Assembly: GCA_036268995.1 (NCBI GenBank)
Contig: DATATB010000140.1
Span: forward strand, 124,001 to 188,000
Origin: DATATB01 sp036268995
GTDB taxonomy: Bacteria; Planctomycetota; Planctomycetia; Pirellulales; PNKZ01
Direction of reading: 5' to 3'
Length of the DNA: 64,000 nt
The notes below the pieces were generated by a model that had not been told where the DNA came from, did no database searches, and was given only the letters and a program-made list of their open reading frames with translations. Of this stretch, positions 1 through 7,570 are shown piece after piece. The position numbers and the translations under genes were made by a program. Position 1 is the stretch's first letter. Every line of letters starts with the position of its first letter.

Positions 1-1033
1 GATCCGAGAGCATGGTAACTGCCCACTCTCCCATGAATCGATCTTTCTGCTCCCCGGCCTTGGAAATGATCGCAACCGTTTCTCGATTGCCTTCGGTTTT
101 GGGCACGCGCCAATTTCTTATTTCGACGAGCAACGCGAGGTCATTAACGATCCAACTGAGAACCATCGTCCCGTCGGGGCGAAGGTCTACTTGCGCCCTG
201 CCGTCCAATAGCCACGGCGTGCCCGGATCTGTTGAACGACTCATTAAATTCGGCCAGTACATCTTCCGTGTCGTCCACGTCCCGACTAGTCGCTGGCTGA
301 TTTCGTCGGGGCGCGCCTTGGGCAGCGCCGTGAAGTCAAACTTTTGGGGAACGCTATCGGCCGCCTTGGCCTGCTCTTTCCGCTTTGGCCGCGCCGGAGG
401 CGTACGGGTGAACCGGAAAGTCTGATCGTGAGCGACGCATGCATCGAAGTTCGCCGCCAAGAACTCGAGCGCATTCTTTGGCGTGTCCGTTACAAGCACC
501 GACGTGTAACCGGAAACCAGCAGCCCGCGCCGCTCCTTGGCTGATCCGCGCAGCTTGCCGGCTTGAATCGCGTCGCCAATTGCGCTTGCGTCGAGCATGA
601 ACACCTCGAGCGATTCACCGCGGGTGCGGTAGGCAAAAACGTCGTATCGCGTTGGCTGTTCTCGCTCGCCATCTTTTCCGTTCGGCAATGCGGCAACCAT
701 CGACATGAATCGACGCCCGCCGGCCTTGGTCGTAAACACCTCGCCAGGCAGTTTTTCGTTGCCATGCTTTTTGTTGGCCCGGCGTGGCGGCCCCCAGTCG
801 AGTTTCAACGCGTTGCTTTTGTCCTGCCGGACGATTTTAAGCGGGGGAGACTCTTCTTCAGATGGCGTCGCATCCCCGGCAAAGTACCAGGTGCCGAGCA
901 ACTGCTCGTCGACTTTCGAGGTCTGCGCATCGGAAAGCGGCTCTTGGAACTCCGGATCGCAGCCCGCCGTCGCCGCCGCGCACAGCACAAGCAACGCTAG
1001 CACCAATGGCCGGACCCGCGCGATGCGCTGCAT
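1..1033 (-). CDS. Putative lipoprotein with two lipocalin-like motifs (C-terminus beyond window)
   Basis: A minus-strand frame stays open from an ATG at 1033 to the window edge, giving 344 codons without a stop. The N-terminus is a basic stretch followed by a hydrophobic core and ends TAGC with Cys25, a plausible though not ideal lipobox, so an exported lipoprotein is inferred. Two segments resemble each other: LLGTWYFAGD near residue 46 and LVGTWTTRKMY near residue 275. L-x-GTW is typical of lipocalin-like folds common in planctomycete secreted proteins. The next gene on the same strand starts upstream at 2187. The function is unknown and the protein is incomplete here. Confidence 0.75.
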   Translation of the reverse strand, partial: MQRIARVRPLVLALLVLCAAATAGCDPEFQEPLSDAQTSKVDEQLLGTWYFAGDATPSEEESPPLKIVRQDKSNALKLDWGPPRRANKKHGNEKLPGEVFTTKAGGRRFMSMVAALPNGKDGEREQPTRYDVFAYRTRGESLEVFMLDASAIGDAIQAGKLRGSAKERRGLLVSGYTSVLVTDTPKNALEFLAANFDACVAHDQTFRFTRTPPARPKRKEQAKAADSVPQKFDFTALPKARPDEISQRLVGTWTTRKMYWPNLMSRSTDPGTPWLLDGRAQVDLRPDGTMVLSWIVNDLALLVEIRNWRVPKTEGNRETVAIISKAGEQKDRFMGEWAVTMLSD

Positions 1034-1095
1034 ATTGCACTCCCCCAAACTGCACGGCGGGCGTCCCACTTGATTGGAACGCTCAACCACCGTAC

Positions 1096-2187
1096 TCAGG
1101 CGTAAGCCGAGCGCGGCGCCGCCGTGCCGGAGGCCGGCTTGGTGCCCGCCGGTTCGGCCACGACTTCGGCCAGGATTTTTGCGGCCTGCTCGACGTCTTC
1201 GCGCGAGACGTCCAGATGCGTGACGGCGCGGATCAACTGCCCGCCGAAGGCGCCCATCCGCAGGCCGCGCTCCGCCAGCCGGGCCACGAGCTCGGGACTG
1301 GTGCCCAGCCGCGGATGCACGCGGAAGATCACCAGATTGGTGTCAACTTTTTCAGGCCGCAGCTCCAGGCCGTCGATCTGGCGGATGGCCGCGGCCAACA
1401 CCTGCGCATTGCGGTGATCTTCGGCCAGACGATCGATGTGGTTTTCCAGGCTGTATAGCGCGCCGGCGGCGATGATGCCGGCCTGCCGCATGGCCCCGCC
1501 AAACAGCTTGCGCACGCGACGCGCCTTGGCGATGAGGTTCGCCGGGCCGGCCAGCGCCGAGCCCACCGGCGCGCCCAGCCCCTTGCTGAAACAAATGCTG
1601 ACCGTGTCGAAGTGCTGCGCCCATTGCGTGGCGGGAATGCCGGTGGCCACGACGGCGTTAAACAGCCGCGCCCCGTCCAGGTGCGTGGCCAGCCCGTGTT
1701 CACGGGCCCAACCGCAGAGCTTTGCCACTTCGTCGTAGGGCAACACGCGGCCGCCGCCACGATTGTGCGTATTCTCCAGGCAGAGCAACCGCGTGCGGGT
1801 CTGGTGCATGTCACTGGGGCGAATAAGACCTGTCAGTTGCTCGAGCCGCAGCACGCCGAATTCGCCTTCGACCGTACGGGCCACCAGGCCGCTGAGTTGG
1901 GCAAACGCGCCCTGCTCGTAATTGTAAATATGGCATTGAGTTTCGCAGAGAAACTCGTCGCCCGGCTGGCAGTGAATTCGCACGCCAATCTGGTTGGTCA
2001 TGGTGCCCGACGGGGCGAACATGGCCGCTTCCTTGCCGAGCATCTCGGCCAACCGCGCTTCGAGGCGATTGACGGTCGGATCCTCCGCGGTCATGTCGTC
2101 GCCCACTTCGGCGGCGGCCATGGCGGCACGCATGCCGGGCGTGGGTTTGGTGGCGGTATCGCTGCGGAGATCCAGTCGGCGGTTCAT
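1096..2187 (-). CDS. ltaE: Low-specificity L-threonine aldolase
   Basis: This 363-residue PLP enzyme of fold type I cleaves L-threonine or allo-threonine to glycine and acetaldehyde in the cytoplasm. It opens MNRRLDLRSDTATKPTPGMR, the family signature. The stretch DGARLFNA carries the PLP-contacting Asp, and SICFSKGLGAPVGS carries the Schiff-base Lys. The length matches the family. The ATG at 2187 is chosen because AGGAG lies about 8 bases upstream; an in-frame extension to 2328 has no family similarity and crosses a hairpin at 2329-2352. It is followed on the same strand by the lipoprotein gene, with about 60 bases between them. Confidence 0.93.
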   Translation of the reverse strand: MNRRLDLRSDTATKPTPGMRAAMAAAEVGDDMTAEDPTVNRLEARLAEMLGKEAAMFAPSGTMTNQIGVRIHCQPGDEFLCETQCHIYNYEQGAFAQLSGLVARTVEGEFGVLRLEQLTGLIRPSDMHQTRTRLLCLENTHNRGGGRVLPYDEVAKLCGWAREHGLATHLDGARLFNAVVATGIPATQWAQHFDTVSICFSKGLGAPVGSALAGPANLIAKARRVRKLFGGAMRQAGIIAAGALYSLENHIDRLAEDHRNAQVLAAAIRQIDGLELRPEKVDTNLVIFRVHPRLGTSPELVARLAERGLRMGAFGGQLIRAVTHLDVSREDVEQAAKILAEVVAEPAGTKPASGTAAPRSAYA

Positions 2188-2328
2188 TAACTTCTCCTGG
2201 TGGTTATCACCAGGAATAACGCACAGACGCCGGCTGGGCAAGGACTTCTGTTCTGGCGTGGGGCGGGAGGCGCGGCTCAAGGCGCGCGGCGAGCAGCAGG
2301 CGGGGCAACCGGCAAAAGCGGCCATCAT

Positions 2329-2352
2329 CGCGGGGACACAGGCGTCCCCGCG
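2329..2352. repeat. Perfect 9-bp inverted repeat (hairpin)
   Basis: CGCGGGGAC, a six-base loop ACAGGC, then GTCCCCGCG. It lies between the BON-domain gene and ltaE, both on the minus strand, so it could stop read-through from the former or be a small dispersed palindrome. There is no T run on either side, so a classical intrinsic terminator is doubtful. Confidence 0.6.
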
Positions 2353-2379
2353 CGGCCGGCGGCACTCAGAATTCCGGCG

Positions 2380-2637
2380 TCAATTCATGGCGGCGGCGAC
2401 GGATTGTGCATCGCTCACGACGATGGCATCGACCATCCGGACCACGCCTGCCACGCGTTGGCAACAGTGCTGGCACAACTGCTTTTCATAAAAGCTGCGC
2501 ACCCGGCCGCGCAGGGTCACCGTGCCATTGTCGGCCTCGACTTCCAGATGCCGCAGGGCCGGCATGTGGCGGCCTGCCAAATAATTCACTACGCGACGCT
2601 TCAGTTCGTGGTCGGCATGGCTGGCACTGCTGATCAT
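2380..2637 (-). CDS. BON domain protein
   Basis: An 85-residue protein, almost entirely one BON domain: helix, then VEADNGTVTLRGRVRSFYEKQ, then a second helix and VVRMVDAIVV. The G-x-V-x-L-x-G-x-V pattern is the BON hallmark; BON domains are thought to bind phospholipid or stabilise envelope proteins. There is no signal peptide, so it is probably cytoplasmic. Two cysteines in QLCQHCCQ are unusual for BON and could bind metal. It is separated from ltaE by nearly 200 bases and probably has its own promoter. Confidence 0.85.
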   Translation of the reverse strand: MISSASHADHELKRRVVNYLAGRHMPALRHLEVEADNGTVTLRGRVRSFYEKQLCQHCCQRVAGVVRMVDAIVVSDAQSVAAAMN

Positions 2638-2982
2638 GTCTGGCTCGATCCGTGGGGTGGTGGGAGGCTCATGCCCGGCGCCGCTCTTTTAAGCTCACCA
2701 GAACTTATCGGCCACGGGCTGCCGCCGGGTTCAGCAAGATGCGTGCCACGACCTTGATACGCCGGGTTCCTGGACCTCGGCAACCGGCGTAAGTTCAAAC
2801 CGCTCTAGCGCTAGGGGAACGCAGTCGGCGCATTGCGTCAACCGGCAGGGCCGAACATTTTGCAAACTGTGCACAGTGCAACGGCGTACGACGCACACTT
2901 CATGTGCAGGCGTTGCGCGCGATGACGATGACGGCAAGTCAGCGCATGCTTCGTGCTGCCATTACCGCTTGCCAGCGGTGTT
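2638..2982. other. Intergenic stretch of about 345 bases with a 12-bp palindrome
   Basis: No convincing reading frame was seen on either strand. At 2866-2877 the perfect palindrome ACTGTGCACAGT sits inside a larger TTGCA...TGCAA arrangement (2860-2881), which could be an operator for a dimeric regulator of the BON-domain gene to the left. This is inference only; no promoter was identified with confidence. Confidence 0.4.
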
Positions 2983-4335
2983 TCAATAGCCGAGGCCGTC
3001 GCCGTCGAGCTTGCCGGTTTCCAGCGTGCCGTCGGTGATGCGGAACATGCCCGGATACCGGCCGGCCCAGTTCGCGTTGCCCGCCGGACAGTATTGCCTG
3101 GCGTTGCCTTCGACGGCCGCCACCGTGGGAATCCGGGCGGCGAGGCTGGCCGAGTGCAGAAACGACGCACCGGGGCACGTCAGATCCTGCACGCACAGGA
3201 ACAGGCCGTACTTCTGCGCGGCGGCACCCATCAATAGCGCCTCGCTATGGCCCTTGCAGGCCTTGAGCGCCGCGCCGGTATAGCCCTGCTCGCGGGCCAC
3301 CTGCAAGCTTTCCAGGTCCACGAGCGACTCGTCGATGACCATCGGCTTGATCTTGGCGGCTTCGTGCATGCGATTTTCCGGGTGGGCCCGCAAGTCGCGA
3401 TGCGTCGGCTGCTCGATGTATTGCACGCGGTCGAAGGCCGCCGGCGCCTTGCGCCGAACTTCGGCCATGAAATCGAGAATGTACTGCACGTTGGCGCACT
3501 TCTCGTTGAAGTCGAGCGAATAGAACCACTGCTGACAGCCACGCTGGCGCTGCGTCTGCACGGCCACGGCCTCGACGGCCACCACGCGGTCGACGTCCCA
3601 CCCCAAATCGTCGCCGTTGAGCTTGATCTTCAGATGCGTCAATCCATTTTCGGTGATCCAATCGCCGAGCGTCTCGGGCAGGCCGTCGTCGAGCGGCTTT
3701 TTGACGTCGGCCGGGCTCAGCGGATCGAGCGCGCCGATCAGATGATAGAGCGGCATGCGCGGCTTGGGCGTCCGCAGCGTGTAACGATCCAGATACTCTC
3801 CGGCAAACTCGGGCGTGAGATACGAACTGAGATCACGGTTGACAAACTCGGCCCCCAGCACGTTGTACGAGTTCTGCCCGAGCGCTTTGCCGTACGCATC
3901 GTGAATGGCCGCCTCGAGCGGACTGGCCGCGACCAGTTGGGCCAGGCGCGGCATGGCCGGCCCGGTGTTCGTGTCGCGCGCGACCTCTTCGGCCAGCCGC
4001 GCATGGTCTTGCGACAGGTCGTGGGTGATTTCCAGCGGATGGCCTTGGCCCGAATAGGCATTGGCCTGCTGCGCGAGCCGCTCGCCCAAGTCGATCATGG
4101 CCGTCAGCGTTTCGCCACTGCTGGGTTCGGCCGTGGGCCAGGCCCAAACGTTGCCCATCGGCATGGACCCCAGCCCCCGGGCACGGCGGCCGTCGCGCGT
4201 TTCCACGTCGACCGTCACGTCCAGGATCACGGCATCGCTGACCACGCGGCCCCCGAACTTGACCGGAGCGCGATACGCGAAGCTTTCCGTCCGGGTCGAA
4301 ACTTCCAGCAAACGGATGTCAGTAGTCTTGGACAA
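2983..4335 (-). CDS. Enolase-superfamily (mandelate racemase/muconate lactonizing enzyme-like) protein
   Basis: A 450-residue cytoplasmic protein with the two-domain enolase-superfamily layout: an N-terminal capping domain and a C-terminal barrel. Barrel landmarks are HLKIKLNGDD (K-x-K general-base strand), FYSLDFNEKC, QYIEQPTHRD and VIDESLVDLE (three acidic metal ligands) and AALKACKGHSE (the opposite-side Lys). The Lys/Lys pairing is more like the muconate lactonizing group than mandelate racemase. At 450 residues it is longer than the usual 360-400, mostly in the N-terminal half. The substrate cannot be told. It stands alone, about 100 bases from the response regulator gene. Confidence 0.85.
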   Translation of the reverse strand: MSKTTDIRLLEVSTRTESFAYRAPVKFGGRVVSDAVILDVTVDVETRDGRRARGLGSMPMGNVWAWPTAEPSSGETLTAMIDLGERLAQQANAYSGQGHPLEITHDLSQDHARLAEEVARDTNTGPAMPRLAQLVAASPLEAAIHDAYGKALGQNSYNVLGAEFVNRDLSSYLTPEFAGEYLDRYTLRTPKPRMPLYHLIGALDPLSPADVKKPLDDGLPETLGDWITENGLTHLKIKLNGDDLGWDVDRVVAVEAVAVQTQRQRGCQQWFYSLDFNEKCANVQYILDFMAEVRRKAPAAFDRVQYIEQPTHRDLRAHPENRMHEAAKIKPMVIDESLVDLESLQVAREQGYTGAALKACKGHSEALLMGAAAQKYGLFLCVQDLTCPGASFLHSASLAARIPTVAAVEGNARQYCPAGNANWAGRYPGMFRITDGTLETGKLDGDGLGY

Positions 4336-4433
4336 GGGGCGGCTCCTATGACGTAGCGGACGATCACCAGCTTACTTGAGCGGGCACGAAAATCGTACTG
4401 CCAAGCCCCTGCCCGGGCAACCGACAAACCGGC

Positions 4434-5066
4434 TTATACCAACCCCTTGCGCACGGCCCAGACGGCGGCCTGTGTGCGATCGGTGACGCCGATCTTGCGC
4501 AGGATGTGCTGCACGTGCTCCTTGACCGTTTCGTAGCTGATGCCCAAGGCCTGGCCGATTTCTTTGTTCGTCAGTCCGAAAGCAAGCTGCCGCAGCACCT
4601 CGCTCTCGCGCTGCGTGAGCGGCACCTCGACGTCGGCCACCATCCGCGGTGTGGCCAGTGCCCCCGTCACACGGCGCAGTTCGTCGCGAGTCCAGGCATC
4701 CTCGCCGCTGGCCACCTTGCGCACAGCCGCGAGCAACTCGTCGCGCGTGGCCCCTTTCAGCAGGTAGCCACTGGCGCCCAAGGCCACGGCCCTGGCCACG
4801 TAGGTGGGATTGTCGTACGTCGAAAGCATGACCACCGCCATTTTGGGGTAGGTCATCTTGATCCGGCCCAGAGCGGTCAAGCCGTCAACGTCGGGCATGC
4901 GAATGTCCAACAGCAGAAGATCCGGTTGCAGCTTTTCGGCCAATTTGATGGCCTCCTCGCCGGTGGCCGCTTCGCCCACCACTTCGATTTCGGTCCCTGC
5001 CATGAGACTCTTGATCCCCGACCGAACGACCTGATGGTCGTCAGCAATCAGCAAACGGATGGCCAT
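4434..5066 (-). CDS. NarL/FixJ-family response regulator (orphan)
   Basis: A 210-residue DNA-binding response regulator. The receiver domain (about 1-125) has the acidic pair D9/D10, the phospho-acceptor D54 in LLLDIRMPD, the switch Ser/Thr in VVMLSTYD and K103 in GYLLKG. The LuxR-type helix-turn-helix (about 148-210) reads LTQRESEVLRQLAFGLTNKE then GISYETVKEHVQ. No histidine kinase is nearby, so the partner must be elsewhere. The gene is divergent from the CopZ-like gene at 5225 and could regulate it, but no binding site was identified. Confidence 0.93.
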   Translation of the reverse strand: MAIRLLIADDHQVVRSGIKSLMAGTEIEVVGEAATGEEAIKLAEKLQPDLLLLDIRMPDVDGLTALGRIKMTYPKMAVVMLSTYDNPTYVARAVALGASGYLLKGATRDELLAAVRKVASGEDAWTRDELRRVTGALATPRMVADVEVPLTQRESEVLRQLAFGLTNKEIGQALGISYETVKEHVQHILRKIGVTDRTQAAVWAVRKGLV

Positions 5067-5193
5067 GTGATCTCGCTATCGTCTATGATTCAGGTACAAA
5101 ACATTGGATGGGTTCCCTCAACAGAGGGGAAGCTGCTGTTCGTTGTTGCCCCCCTCTGCAATCAATTGTATCGCGCGCCTCCCCCCGAGCGGA

Positions 5194-5214
5194 GCCCCCC
5201 GGGGGGCATTTTTT
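5194..5214 (+). terminator. GC hairpin plus T-run just upstream of the CopZ-like gene
   Basis: GCCCCCCGGGGGGC (5194-5207) followed by A and six T. In RNA this folds as a five-pair stem with a CCGG loop, the form of an intrinsic terminator in the plus direction. It ends only 10 bases before the ATG at 5225 and replaces the place where a Shine-Dalgarno would be, so it may attenuate that gene or be the end of an upstream transcript. Confidence 0.5.
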
Positions 5215-5224
5215 CCAAAGTCCG

Positions 5225-5683
5225 ATGAATAAAGCCTTTATCAAGGAGCCGGAGCAGAGCGATTCGGCCTACTGTCCACGCTGCGGCTCGTTGGGCATTG
5301 CCGTCGGCGAGGCAACATTGGCCGCGCAACTGACACCGCTGGCTCAGAACGCGATCGCCAAGGCTGCGTTCTTCTGTCCCTTTCCGACGTGCGAAGTCGG
5401 CTACTTCGATAGCTTCGAGCGCGTCGTCCCGGCCAGCGAACTGGTGCGCCCGACCTACCCCAAGGATCCGGAAGCCCCGCTCTGCGCCTGCTTCGGATTT
5501 ACCCGCGACGACGTCGAAGACGACTTGGACGAGGGGGGCGTCCAGCGCGTGCGCGAGCTGCTAGCCAAGGCCCGCACCAGCGAGGCCCAATGCCTGCTCA
5601 AGGCCGCCAGCGGGCAGTGCTGCGTGAGCGAAGTGCAGCGCTATTTCATGCGCCGCCGAGCCGAGCGGGCCCAAGGCGAGTAA
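5225..5683 (+). CDS. CopZ-like zinc / [2Fe-2S] binding protein
   Basis: A 152-residue protein resembling the N-terminal part of the iron-sulfur copper chaperone CopZ of Archaeoglobus. C17-x2-C20 and C51-x4-C56 look like a zinc-binding module. C87-x-C89, C123 and C132/C133 follow the spacing of a BFD-like [2Fe-2S] domain (CxC, about 33 residues, C, about 8 residues, C). The C-terminal HMA copper-binding domain of true CopZ is missing. ATG 5225 is preferred because the family similarity begins right after it; the frame is open back to 5108 but that part reads through a GC hairpin. It may serve copper handling or redox transfer. Confidence 0.78.
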   Translation: MNKAFIKEPEQSDSAYCPRCGSLGIAVGEATLAAQLTPLAQNAIAKAAFFCPFPTCEVGYFDSFERVVPASELVRPTYPKDPEAPLCACFGFTRDDVEDDLDEGGVQRVRELLAKARTSEAQCLLKAASGQCCVSEVQRYFMRRRAERAQGE

Positions 5684-5871
5684 GCGCCGCCTTCCGCAAC
5701 TTTTCAAGCCCATCTGCATTTGGCACGTAAAACGCGACGGGTCGCCTCCGGTGTGCCCAGCGCACGCCATAAGTCGTGTTCTTTTACCGCTGCCCCGCGG
5801 CCATCGGATTCGTGTGAAGCCGATTTGGGCGGGTGGCAACCAGGGGGCTTAGCAATAAGGAGCGGAGGAAA

Positions 5872-6405
5872 ATGACCGTCGCATCATGGTTCTCGAAAAT
5901 TACCGGCGGTGCCAAGTTGGACAACCTTGAGTGCTTGCTGATGGAACAAATCAAGGATCTGTATAGCGCCGAAGACCAACTGATCAGTGCGCTGCCCAAG
6001 ATGGCGGCTGCCGCCCATGCGGCCCAGCTCAAACGGGCGTTTACGACGCATTTGGAAGAAACCAAGCAGCACAAGCACCGGCTGGAAGAGATCTTTCGGA
6101 TGTTGGGGAAGGAACCCGAAGCGGAAACGTGCGAGGCCATGCAGGGCCTGATCTCCGAGGGAAGCGAAGTGATTGACATGGAGGGCGACCCCGAGGTGAA
6201 GGACGCCGCGCTGATCGCCGCCGCGCAGCGCGTCGAGCATTACGAAATCGCCGGCTATGGCTGCGTGCGGGCATTTGCGCATCGCTTGGGTCACACGCAA
6301 GTCGTGCACCTGTTGCAGCAAACGCTCGACGAAGAAGCCCATGCCGACAAGTTGCTCACGGAAATTGCCGAGGGCTATATCAACGAACAGGCCGCGCGCA
6401 GCTAG
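5872..6405 (+). CDS. YciE/DUF892 ferritin-like protein
   Basis: A 177-residue helical protein of the YciE (DUF892) family. It contains LMEQIKDLYSAEDQLISALP, the first iron-binding helix, then ETKQHKHRLEEIF, RVEHYEIAGYG and LDEEAHADKLL, which supply the Glu/His residues of a ferritin-like di-iron site. The family is linked to stress and desiccation. The ATG at 5872 is preceded by GGAGG at proper spacing; an in-frame ATG at 5833 lacks one. It stands alone and is followed by a 12-bp perfect hairpin. Confidence 0.92.
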   Translation: MTVASWFSKITGGAKLDNLECLLMEQIKDLYSAEDQLISALPKMAAAAHAAQLKRAFTTHLEETKQHKHRLEEIFRMLGKEPEAETCEAMQGLISEGSEVIDMEGDPEVKDAALIAAAQRVEHYEIAGYGCVRAFAHRLGHTQVVHLLQQTLDEEAHADKLLTEIAEGYINEQAARS

Positions 6406-6430
6406 GCGCGGTCGACACGCTTTCGCGGGT

Positions 6431-6462
6431 CTGCCCACGCTCTGCATTAAGAGCGTGGGCAG
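6431..6462. terminator. 12-bp perfect stem hairpin
   Basis: CTGCCCACGCTC, loop TGCATTAA, GAGCGTGGGCAG. It is placed 25 bases after the stop of the YciE-like gene and before the SDR gene, so a terminator role is plausible. No T run follows, and similar GC palindromes occur elsewhere in the window, so it may instead be a dispersed repeat. Confidence 0.6.
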
Positions 6463-6521
6463 GCTCCGCGCCGTGAATTTCTGGCAACAGACCACTACTT
6501 TCCTCGACGGGAGCCACGCGC

Positions 6522-7544
6522 ATGAACAATGGCCACACCAACGGTCACAAACAGCGGGAAGTCGTGGTCATTACTGGAGCGTCGGCGGGCGTGGGTCGGG
6601 CGACGGCGATGGCTTTTGCGCGGCGCGGGGCGCGTGTCGCGCTGCTGGCTCGAGGTGTCGAAGGCTTGGAAGCGGCGCGGCGCGAAGTCGAAGCGGCCGG
6701 GGGCGAGGGCTTTATTTTTCCGGTGGACGTCGCCGATCACCAGCGGCTGGAAGAGGCGGCCGGGGCTGTGGAAGATCATTTTGGCCCCATCGACGTGTGG
6801 GTCAACAACGCCATGACGTCGGTGTTTTCGCCCGTCAAGCAAATGACGCCTGAGGAATTCAAACGCGTCACCGAGGTCACCTATCTGGGCTTCGTATACG
6901 GCACGCAGTCGGCCTTGCGGCGGATGCTGCCGCGCGATCGAGGCGCGATCGTGCAGGTGGGCTCGGCGCTGGCCTATCGCGGCATTCCCTTGCAGGCGGC
7001 CTATTGCGGCGCCAAGCACGCCATTCATGGCTTCACCGAGTCGCTGCGCTGCGAACTGCTGCACGATCATAGCCGCGTACACATCTGTATGGTGCAGATG
7101 CCGGCCTTGAATACGCCACAGTTCGGTTGGGTCAAAAGCCGGCTGCCGCGCCGGGCCCAGCCCGTGCCGCCGATCTTTCAGCCGGAAGTGGCGGCCGAAG
7201 CGATTTATTACGCCGCCCACCATCGCCGCCGCGAAATGTACGTCGGCCTGTCTACAGCCGTGGTCGTGGGTGGCAACAAGCTGCTGCCCGGCTTGGGTGA
7301 TTGGTATCTGGCGAAGACCGGCTACGACTCGCAGATGACATCCGAGCCGGCCGATCCGCAGCGCCCCAACAACCTCTGGGAACCCGTGCCCGGCGACCCC
7401 GGCACGCACGGCCGTTTCGACCGCCGGGCTCATGCTTCCAGCGGTCAACTCTGGGCCACGATGCATCGCGGATGGCTGGCCGCCGCCGGGTTGGCGCTGG
7501 CTGGTTGCGCCGCGATCCTGGCGTTGGAAAAGAGTGAAAAGTGA
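6522..7544 (+). CDS. Short-chain dehydrogenase/reductase with C-terminal membrane segment
   Basis: A 340-residue classical SDR. The Rossmann glycine motif is GASAGVGRATA near residue 18, followed by NNAM at about 91, a catalytic Ser in VGSALAYRG and the Tyr/Lys pair in AYCGAKHA. After the usual 250-residue core there is a Pro-rich extension and a terminal hydrophobic stretch (WLAAAGLALAGCAAILAL) that likely anchors it in the membrane. The last residues, EKSEK, and the stop codon are encoded by a tandem AAAAGTG repeat, so the native end may have been altered. The substrate is unknown. Confidence 0.9.
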   Translation: MNNGHTNGHKQREVVVITGASAGVGRATAMAFARRGARVALLARGVEGLEAARREVEAAGGEGFIFPVDVADHQRLEEAAGAVEDHFGPIDVWVNNAMTSVFSPVKQMTPEEFKRVTEVTYLGFVYGTQSALRRMLPRDRGAIVQVGSALAYRGIPLQAAYCGAKHAIHGFTESLRCELLHDHSRVHICMVQMPALNTPQFGWVKSRLPRRAQPVPPIFQPEVAAEAIYYAAHHRRREMYVGLSTAVVVGGNKLLPGLGDWYLAKTGYDSQMTSEPADPQRPNNLWEPVPGDPGTHGRFDRRAHASSGQLWATMHRGWLAAAGLALAGCAAILALEKSEK

Positions 7545-7570
7545 AAAGTGAAAAGTGGAAAGTGAAGAGC
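7531..7570. repeat. Tandem heptamer repeat AAAAGTG
   Basis: Four to five imperfect copies of AAAAGTG lie across the junction of the SDR and the following enolase-family gene. The repeat supplies the TGA stop of the first and the GTG at 7541 that could start the second. A related, inverted array lies at 25480-25566. Confidence 0.85.

Noticed and set aside
7531..7570. CRISPR-like repeat array
   Set aside because: Units are 7 bases with no spacers; no cas genes are present. The same holds for 25480-25566 and 9381-9405.
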